Shown: positions 1-5,022 of the stretch, piece by piece
How positions within the stretch are numbered: the stretch's first letter is position 1
How the letters are laid out: every line of letters starts with the position of its first letter
Source of the DNA: Thauera sp.
GTDB lineage: Bacteria; Pseudomonadota; Gammaproteobacteria; Burkholderiales; Rhodocyclaceae
DNA: 5,861 nt
Reading direction: 5' to 3'
Assembly: GCA_023150215.1 (NCBI GenBank)
Contig: JAKLLJ010000218.1
Coordinates: 1-5,861 of the forward strand
Notes under the pieces: generated by a model
The model's input: only the letters and a program-made list of their open reading frames with translations
The model's database searches: none
Told to the model about the DNA's origin: nothing
Program-made: the position numbers and the translations under genes

Positions 1-1119
1 AACGTGCTGTATTCCGACATGCGCAACTGGTACGACGCGGCGCAGCCTTACGATTCCAGGCTCGACAAGCGCGCCGAGGCTTTCGGCGTGCATCTGCGCA
101 AGCAGCATTCGTCCACCTGGGCCAGCACGCTGCGCCTGGGCCACAGCGTCGATGCCCTCGACAACCAGTCCGACGCGAGCACGCGCTCGCGCTTCGACAC
201 CACACAGCGCCAGTTGAGCTGGCAGCACGACATCGCGCTCGGCGGCGGTTCGCTGCTGGCGGCGTACGAGTTCCTGCAGCAGCGCGTGCAGACCACGGCC
301 GACTACGAGAAGACCCGCCGTCACATCAACGCCTTCCTGCTCGGCTGGGGCGGGGACTTCGACCATCATCACGTGCAGCTCAACGCCCGTCACGACCGCA
401 ACTCGCAGTTCGGTGGCAAGACCACCGGCACCGCGGCCTACGGCTACCAGCTCAGCCCGGAATGGCGCGCCCATGCCAGCATCGGCACCGCATTCAAGGC
501 GCCGACCTTCAACGACCTCTATTACCCGGTCGAATGCTACGGGGCCTGGGGGTGCTTCGGCGGCAACGCTGCGCTGGCGCCCGAGGAAGCGCTCAACCGC
601 GAGCTCGGCATGGCCTGGGAGCGCGATGGCGTCAGCGTCGACCTGACCTACTTCAACAACCGCATCAAGAACCTGATCGACTGGAGCAGCGGCATCGCGT
701 CCAACGTCGGGCGGGCCGACATCGAGGGCGTCGAGGCGAGCGTCACGGCCCTGTTCGGCGACTACCGCGTGCGCGCCAGCGTCGACCTGCTCGACGCCGA
801 GGACGAGGCCTCCGGCGACGAGCTCGGCCGCCGCGCCCGCATCGGCGGCGCGCTCGCCGTCGAGCGCACGGTGGGCGTGTGGACCTGGGGCATGGAGTGG
901 AACGGGCAGGGGCGGCGTTATGATCGCGTGCCCAACACCGCCGCCGGCCGGATGGGCGGCTATGGCCTGATGGACGCCTACGTCCATTATGCGATGGCCC
1001 CCGACTGGAGCGTGGAAGTGCGCGCCAACAACCTGCTCGACAAGGACCATGAGCTTGCCAAGGACTTCGGGACCCCGGGCCGAAGCGCCTTCGTGGCGCT
1101 GCGCTACGCGATGCACTGA
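1..1119 (+). CDS. btuB: TonB-dependent vitamin B12 (cobalamin) outer-membrane receptor, C-terminal part
   Basis: Open from the left edge (first codon AAC at base 1) to TGA at 1117-1119, giving 372 residues; the start, signal peptide, TonB box and most or all of the plug lie outside the window. The visible part reads as alternating amphipathic beta-strands of a 22-stranded barrel. The segment IGTAFKAPTFNDLYYP (residues 161-176) followed by NAALAPEEALNRELG (189-203) matches the strand/loop pattern of BtuB-like receptors, and the C-terminal NNLLDKDHELAKDFGTPGR (343-361) followed by FVALRY is the usual family ending. By family knowledge it would bind cobalamin at the cell surface and import it into the periplasm using TonB energy. 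The B12 assignment rests mainly on the neighbours, btuCD-like genes and cobOAB; on its own the barrel could be called a siderophore receptor. Oddities: it ends in Met-His rather than the common C-terminal Phe, and a predicted external loop carries two cysteines (C179, C185). Confidence 0.87.
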   Translation, partial: NVLYSDMRNWYDAAQPYDSRLDKRAEAFGVHLRKQHSSTWASTLRLGHSVDALDNQSDASTRSRFDTTQRQLSWQHDIALGGGSLLAAYEFLQQRVQTTADYEKTRRHINAFLLGWGGDFDHHHVQLNARHDRNSQFGGKTTGTAAYGYQLSPEWRAHASIGTAFKAPTFNDLYYPVECYGAWGCFGGNAALAPEEALNRELGMAWERDGVSVDLTYFNNRIKNLIDWSSGIASNVGRADIEGVEASVTALFGDYRVRASVDLLDAEDEASGDELGRRARIGGALAVERTVGVWTWGMEWNGQGRRYDRVPNTAAGRMGGYGLMDAYVHYAMAPDWSVEVRANNLLDKDHELAKDFGTPGRSAFVALRYAMH

Positions 1120-1146
1120 TCGCCGATGCCTGCGCTCGTCTTGCGC

Positions 1147-1150
1147 GGGG
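1147..1150 (+). promoter_or_regulatory. Weak ribosome binding site for btuC
   Basis: The purine run GGGG, preceded by GC, ends eight bases before the ATG at 1159. The upstream in-frame ATG at 1126 has only GATCGCCG before it and no Shine-Dalgarno-like sequence. This favours 1159 as the start, though the match to the anti-SD is weak. Confidence 0.35.
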
Positions 1151-1158
1151 TGTCGACC

Positions 1159-2153
1159 ATGAGTCCGGCCATGCGCCGCAGGCGTTCGCCGCTGGCGATC
1201 GCGGCGGTGCTGCTGGCGGCGGCTGCGGCAGCCTTGGTATGGGCGCTGGTCGCCGGCGACCTGCAGGTCAGCGTCGCCGAAGTGGTGGCGGCGCTGTCCG
1301 GCGCGGACGGCATGAGTGCGACCGTGATCCGCGAGCTCCGCCTCCCGCGCGCGGTCGCCGCCTTCGCCTGCGGCGGCCTGCTCGCCACGGCGGGGGCGCT
1401 GATGCAGGTGCTGCTGCGCAATCCGCTCGCCGACCCCTACATCCTCGGCATCTCGGGGGGCGCGGCGGTGGGCGCGCTGGCGGCGATCAGCCTGGGGGCG
1501 GCGGTGTTCTGGATCGATGCCTCGGCCTTCGCCGGGGCGCTCGCCGCGATGCTGGTGGTGTTCGGTCTCGCCCACGGCGATGGCAGCTGGACGCAGACCC
1601 GGCTCTTGCTCACCGGGGTGATCGTCGCCGCCGGCTGCGGTGCGGCGGTGTCGCTGATGCTGGTGCTGGCGCCCGACACGCGGGTGATGTCGATGCTGTT
1701 CTGGATGATGGGCGACGCCAGCGCGGCGGCGCGGCCGTGGCCGGCGCTGCTGCTGCTGGGGCTGGCGCTGGGCGCGGTGATGCCGTTTGCGCGCGACCTC
1801 AACGTGCTCGCGCGCGGCGAACTCAGCGCGCGCGCGCTGGGCGTGCGCGTGGGTCATCTGCGCATTGCGCTGTATGTGCTCGCCTCGCTGCTCACCGCGA
1901 GCGCGGTGACGCTGGTGGGCTCGGTGGGCTTCGTCGGCCTGGTCGTGCCGCACCTGGTGCGCCTCGTCCTCGGCAACGACCAGCGCGTGCTGATCCCCGC
2001 CGCGGCGCTGGCCGGCGGCACGCTGCTAACCCTGGCCGACACCGCGGCACGCACCGTGATGGCGCCGCAGCAGTTGCCGGTGGGCGTGCTCACCGCGCTG
2101 ATCGGCGTGCCGGTGTTCCTGTTCCTGCTGTCGCGCAGCCCGCGCACGTCGCG

Positions 2154-2157
<4 letters not shown>
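1159..2157 (+). CDS. btuC: Vitamin B12 / corrinoid ABC transporter permease (BtuC/FecCD family)
   Basis: A 332-residue, highly hydrophobic protein, the usual length for FecCD/BtuC permeases, which have about ten membrane helices per monomer and work as dimers. The first helix is near residues 12-32. The family signature is clear: RLPRAVAAFACGGLLATAG (61-79), then MQVLLRNPLADPYILG (82-97) and a Gly-rich helix. The cytoplasmic coupling-loop region ELSARALGVRVGHLR (221-235) would contact the ATPase. GSVGFVGLVVPHLVR (254-268) and LPVGVLTALIGVPVF (306-320) are typical of the C-terminal half. It would form the inner-membrane channel that takes corrinoid from the periplasmic binding protein. The start at 1159 is chosen for its GGGG and because the extra 11 residues from the ATG at 1126 do not look family-like; 1126 remains possible. 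The gap to btuB is 39 bases (6 with the earlier start), and the stop overlaps the ATPase start. The substrate is inferred from context; a ferric-siderophore or heme permease has the same fold. Confidence 0.9.
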
Positions 2158-2963
<806 letters not shown>

Positions 2964-2988
2964 GCCCGGAGTGGAGGGAGGAGGCGTT

Positions 2989-3050
2989 GGCGTTGTGGTG
3001 CGCGGCAGCCGCAAGCGCTGGCGTGGTCGTGCATGGCAGCCGCAAGAGTT
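2989..3050. repeat. 31-bp tandem duplication, two copies
   Basis: Copy one is 2989-3019 and copy two is 3020-3050, directly abutting and both 31 bases long. They agree at 25 of 31 positions, with a shared core GGCAGCCGCAAG at 3004-3015 and 3035-3046. In the first copy the core forms GCGGC-A-GCCGC, like the REP stem with its loop removed, so the unit may derive from an old REP (inference). The second copy ends where the first REP-like element begins. Confidence 0.7.
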
Positions 3051-3068
3051 CGCGGCTTCCGCCGCTCC
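3049..3068 (-). repeat. REP-like palindrome, copy A (GTAG end lost)
   Basis: Twenty bases identical to the first 20 of the perfect copy at 3258-3281, but the following TACA is replaced by CGCA, so the GTAG foot typical of REPs (read on the minus strand) is missing. The stem GCGGC (3052-3056) / GCCGC (3061-3065) with loop TTCC is intact. Confidence 0.75.
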
Positions 3069-3140
3069 CGCATGGGCTTCGGGGCGGCGCGGACGCGGTG
3101 CCCGGAACGCTCGCCCGTGACGATCGACCGACCGCCGTCG

Positions 3141-3163
3141 TTCGCGGCTGCCGCCGCCCACAC
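3141..3163 (-). repeat. Degenerate REP-like palindrome, copy B
   Basis: Aligned to 3258-3281 it keeps TTCGCGGCT, then one change in the loop (T to G), then CCGCCGC, with a decayed outer end. The stem GCGGC (3144-3148) / GCCGC (3153-3157) still pairs perfectly. It has the same orientation as copies A and D. Such a short GC-rich match could be partly fortuitous in this sequence. Confidence 0.5.
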
Positions 3164-3187
3164 GCCCCCCTCCAGCGCGACGGTTCC

Positions 3188-3211
3188 TGTAGGAGCGCGG
3201 GAAGGCGCGAA
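3188..3211 (+). repeat. GTAG-type REP palindrome, copy C (variant stem)
   Basis: It begins TGTAGGAGCG and ends CGCGAA, matching the perfect plus-oriented copy E at 21 of 24 positions. Two of the three changes fall at paired stem positions 11 and 18 (G-C becomes C-G), so that pair is kept; the third, at position 12, opens the innermost pair. Stem GCGC (3195-3198) / GCGC (3205-3208). It lies in inverted orientation to copy D, 46 bases away. Confidence 0.75.
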
Positions 3212-3237
3212 TGCGGCAGTGGTCTGCATCGGCCACG

Positions 3238-3256
3238 TCGGCCGGAGAACGGCCGA
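3238..3256. repeat. Hairpin between REP copies C and D
   Basis: TCGGCC (3238-3243) and GGCCGA (3251-3256) form a perfect 6-bp stem with a 7-base loop GGAGAAC. It ends two bases before REP copy D and lies in the linker between the inverted pair C/D, as in composite REP elements (BIMEs), where hairpins are stacked. No T-run follows, so it is not a terminator by itself. Confidence 0.5.
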
Positions 3257-3257
3257 A

Positions 3258-3281
3258 TTCGCGGCTTCCGCCGCTCCTACA
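3258..3281 (-). repeat. GTAG-type REP palindrome, copy D (perfect)
   Basis: Read on the minus strand this is TGTAGGAGCGGCGG followed by AAGCCGCGAA. The GTAG foot next to a GC-rich stem-loop (GCGGC / GCCGC, loop GGAA) is the hallmark of REP sequences mobilised by RAYT (TnpA-REP) transposases, as known from Pseudomonas, Stenotrophomonas and other proteobacteria. It is the exact reverse complement of copy E at 3446-3469. No RAYT gene is present in the window. Confidence 0.85.
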
Positions 3282-3334
3282 GCGGGCCCCCGGCCGGTGC
3301 GGGTTCCGGATGCGTGGAAGGTTCCTGGGGCGCG

Positions 3335-3435
3335 GCCGACTCCGGGCGTGTGGTGGACTTCGGGGCGCGGCGAACTCCGCGGGTGCCGCGAACTTCGGGC
3401 ACAGCGAACCCCGGGCACGGCGAACCCCGGGCACG
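3335..3435. repeat. Tandem array of six degenerate 16-18-bp units
   Basis: Units run 3335-3352, 3353-3369, 3370-3387, 3388-3403, 3404-3419 and 3420-3435. The last two are identical (GCGAACCCCGGGCACG); the fourth differs at three positions (GCGAACTTCGGGCACA); the first three are longer and more diverged but keep a G-A-C-T-[TC]-C-[CG]-G pattern. The gradient, most alike at the right end, suggests recent unit duplication there and decay on the left. The array sits between the two perfect REPs. The unit's CGCGAACTT also resembles the 3' edge of copy E (CGCGAAC then TTTTT). Confidence 0.75.
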
Positions 3436-3445
3436 CGGTGGTTTT

Positions 3446-3469
3446 TGTAGGAGCGGCGGAAGCCGCGAA
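3446..3469 (+). repeat. GTAG-type REP palindrome, copy E (perfect)
   Basis: An exact 24-base inverted copy of 3258-3281, with GTAG at 3447-3450, stem GCGGC (3453-3457) / GCCGC (3462-3466) and loop GGAA. It has T-runs on both sides (3442-3446 and 3471-3475). The downstream T-run gives it a weak terminator-like look on the plus strand, described separately. Confidence 0.85.
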
Positions 3470-3475
3470 CTTTTT
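3453..3475 (+). terminator. Possible weak terminator formed by REP copy E and a T-tract
   Basis: A 5-bp all-GC stem with a GGAA tetraloop is followed after four bases (GAAC) by TTTTT at 3471-3475. The stem is short and the gap before the T-run is longer than in a good intrinsic terminator, so this is tentative. It would act on transcripts from the btu side, 88 bases before cobO. Confidence 0.3.
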
Positions 3476-3478
3476 CTG

Positions 3479-3507
3479 CTGCGGGCAAAGCACGCCCCTT
3501 CCCGCAG
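3479..3507 (+). other. Inverted repeat in the cobO leader
   Basis: CTGCGGG (3479-3485) and CCCGCAG (3501-3507) are perfect 7-bp inverted repeats around a 15-base loop. An alternative inner pairing GGGC (3483-3486) / GCCC (3494-3497) would compete with it. It could be an RNA stem or a protein site in the leader; no function can be assigned, and chance is possible in GC-rich DNA. Confidence 0.3.
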
Positions 3508-3550
3508 GTCCCACGCGCGGCCGTCCCGGCCCGATCGATCATCCACATAA

Positions 3551-3556
3551 AAAAGG
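3551..3556 (+). promoter_or_regulatory. Ribosome binding site of cobO
   Basis: AAAAGG lies six bases before ATG 3563, at the end of an AT-rich patch (CATAAAAAAGG) that stands out from the GC-rich surroundings. It supports 3563 over the internal ATG at 3605. Confidence 0.55.
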
Positions 3557-3562
3557 CTGCAC

Positions 3563-4171
3563 ATGACCCACGACCCCGACCGCGACTCCCGCCACAACGC
3601 GCGCATGGCGCGCAAGAAGGATGTCGTCGACGACAAGATTGCCGCCGCGCAGGCCGAGTGCGGCGTGCTGCTGGTCAATACCGGCAACGGCAAGGGCAAG
3701 TCCAGCGCGGGCTTCGGCCTGGTGGCGCGCGCGCTCGGCCACGGCATGCAGGTCGGCGTGGTGCAGTTCATCAAGGGGCGCGCGGACACCGGCGAGGAGG
3801 CCTTCTTCCGCATCCAGCCGGGTGTCACCTGGCACGTGATGGGCGAGGGCTTCACCTGGGAGACGCAGGACCGCGCGCGCGACGTCGCCGCGGCCGAAGC
3901 CGCCTGGGCGATGGCACGCGAAATGCTTCAGAATCCGGCCTTGGGCCTTGTGGTGCTGGACGAACTCAACATCGCGCTCAAGTACCAATACCTGGACCTC
4001 GAGCGGGTGATCGCCGACCTGCGCGCCCGGTCGCCGCTGCAGCACGTGGTGGTCACCGGCCGCGGGGCGCCGCTTGCGCTGGTCGAGGCCGCCGACACCG
4101 TCACCGACATGACGCCGGTCAAGCACGCTTTTGCCGCGGGGGTGAAGGCGATGCCCGGCATGGAGTGGTAA
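3563..4171 (+). CDS. cobO: Cob(I)yrinic acid a,c-diamide adenosyltransferase (corrinoid adenosyltransferase, CobO/BtuR/CobA-Salmonella type)
   Basis: A 202-residue protein, close to the usual length of about 200. It transfers the 5'-deoxyadenosyl group of ATP to Co(I) of corrinoids in the cytoplasm and serves both new synthesis and salvage of imported B12. The N-terminal basic helix RMARKKDVVDDKIAAAQ (14-30) is typical of the family and supports the start at 3563, which also has AAAAGG upstream. The P-loop is GNGKGKSS (41-48), with Ser-Ser where some homologues have Thr-Thr. It is followed by GFGLVARALGHG (50-61), VVQFIKG (66-72), the acidic VVLDELNIALKY (130-141), VVVTGRGAP (162-170) and the typical Trp-ending tail (PGMEW). 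Only two bases separate its stop from cobA, so the two are surely co-transcribed. It lies downstream of the repeat-rich spacer and is probably the first gene of the synthesis operon. Note the naming clash: Salmonella calls this enzyme CobA. Confidence 0.95.
   Translation: MTHDPDRDSRHNARMARKKDVVDDKIAAAQAECGVLLVNTGNGKGKSSAGFGLVARALGHGMQVGVVQFIKGRADTGEEAFFRIQPGVTWHVMGEGFTWETQDRARDVAAAEAAWAMAREMLQNPALGLVVLDELNIALKYQYLDLERVIADLRARSPLQHVVVTGRGAPLALVEAADTVTDMTPVKHAFAAGVKAMPGMEW
4162..4165 (+). promoter_or_regulatory. Ribosome binding site of cobA
   Basis: GGAG, inside the last codons of cobO, lies eight bases before ATG 4174. It fixes the start of cobA and shows that ribosomes load while cobO translation ends. 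Confidence 0.6.
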
Positions 4172-4173
4172 AC

Positions 4174-5022
4174 ATGGCAGTTCCCGATCTTGCGGTTCAT
4201 CGTCCCGGCCCGCTGCCGGGCTGTGTGTATCTGGTGGGCGCCGGCCCGGGCGACCCGGAGCTGTTCACGCTGCGCGGCGCGCGCCTGGTGGCGGGTGCGG
4301 ACGTGATCGTCTATGACAACCTGGTCGCCCCGGCCATCCTCGATCTGGCGCCGCTCGAGGCCGAGCGCATCTACGTCGGCAAGAAAGCCGCCGATCATTC
4401 GCTGCCGCAGGACGAGATCAACCTGCTGCTGCTGAAGCTGGCGAAGCAGAACAAGCGCGTGGTGCGCCTGAAGGGCGGCGACCCCTTCATCTTCGGCCGC
4501 GGCGGCGAGGAGATGGAGCTGCTGGTCGAGGCCGGCGTGCACGTCGAGGTGATCCCGGGCGTGACCGCGGCGGCGGGGGTGTCGGCCTATGCCGGCATTC
4601 CGCTCACCCATCGCGAGCATGCGCAGTCGGTGGTGTTCGCCACCGGCTTCCTCAAGGAGGGCAAGATCGATCTCGACTGGCCGATGCTGGCGCGTCCGCA
4701 CCAGACCGTGGTGATCTACATGGGCATCTCGCGCCTGGCCGACATCTGCGCGCAGCTTGTCGCCCACGGCCTGCCGCCGGACACGCCCGCGGGCGTCATC
4801 GAGCGCGGCACCACCCACGCCCAGCGCGTGGTGGTGGGCGACCTCGCCACGCTGGCGCAGCGTGTGCTGGACGAAGGGGTGCGCCCGCCCTCGCTGACTG
4901 TGATCGGTACCGTGGTCGGGCTGTATCCCAGGCTGGCCTGGTTCCAGCCCGAAGACCAGCCCAAGGCCTCGCCGCTGCCGCACGCCGGCTGTGCGGTGGT
5001 GCACGGGAAGGGCACCGAGTGA
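4174..5022 (+). CDS. cobA: Uroporphyrinogen-III C-methyltransferase (SUMT)
   Basis: A 282-residue single-domain SUMT, the normal size for stand-alone CobA and unlike the longer fused CysG. It uses two S-adenosylmethionine molecules to methylate uroporphyrinogen III at C-2 and C-7, giving precorrin-2, the entry to the corrin branch (also to siroheme and heme d1). Family motifs are complete: VYLVGAGPGDPELFTLRG (18-35), VIVYDNLV (44-51), VRLKGGDPFIFGRGGEE (97-113, with the SAM-binding GGDP) and VIPGVTAAAGVSAYAGIPLTHR (127-148, listed here in parts: VIPGVTAAAG, then AYAGIPLTHR). Later segments VIYMGI (180-185) and PPSLTVIG (238-245) also fit. The start at 4174 has GGAG upstream; the same frame is open further back within cobO but encodes no family sequence there. 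The stop overlaps the cobB GTG in a GTGA junction. The cob neighbours favour a B12 role; paralogues for siroheme (cysG) or heme d1 (nirE) look alike. Confidence 0.95.
   Translation: MAVPDLAVHRPGPLPGCVYLVGAGPGDPELFTLRGARLVAGADVIVYDNLVAPAILDLAPLEAERIYVGKKAADHSLPQDEINLLLLKLAKQNKRVVRLKGGDPFIFGRGGEEMELLVEAGVHVEVIPGVTAAAGVSAYAGIPLTHREHAQSVVFATGFLKEGKIDLDWPMLARPHQTVVIYMGISRLADICAQLVAHGLPPDTPAGVIERGTTHAQRVVVGDLATLAQRVLDEGVRPPSLTVIGTVVGLYPRLAWFQPEDQPKASPLPHAGCAVVHGKGTE
5006..5011 (+). promoter_or_regulatory. Ribosome binding site that fixes the cobB GTG start
   Basis: GGAAGG, inside the last codons of cobA, lies seven bases before GTG 5019. It is the strongest Shine-Dalgarno-like run near this junction; later in-frame GTG codons (5076, 5118, 5139) lack a comparable match. 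Confidence 0.65.

Larger units (their letters stand above)
2964..3562. other. Repeat-filled intergenic spacer between uptake and synthesis operons
   Basis: There are 599 bases between the btuD stop and the cobO start with no believable gene. Several frames stay open on both strands because of high GC, but the translations are Arg/Ala/Pro/Gly-rich and repeat short peptides encoded by the palindromes. The spacer contains a 31-bp tandem duplication (2989-3050), REP-like palindromes (3049-3068, 3141-3163, 3188-3211, 3258-3281, 3446-3469), a tandem array (3335-3435) and a short cobO leader (3470-3562). No tRNA or small known RNA, and no recognisable cobalamin riboswitch (B12 box GCCACTG), was found by eye. 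No clear sigma-70 promoter could be picked out. Confidence 0.8.

Noticed and set aside
1126..1158. Upstream ATG giving btuC 11 more residues
   Set aside because: It has no Shine-Dalgarno, and the added residues do not look like the family N-terminus; it is kept only as an alternative start.
2964..2990. Intrinsic terminator directly after btuD
   Set aside because: No stem followed by a T-run is present in this stretch.
3217..3222. CAGTGG, the reverse complement of part of the cobalamin riboswitch B12 box
   Set aside because: The hexamer is common, is on the wrong strand for cobO, and no gene follows on the minus strand; the surrounding bases belong to the REP pair linker.
3335..3435. CRISPR array
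   Set aside because: The units are 16-18 bp in direct tandem with no spacers, and there are no cas genes.
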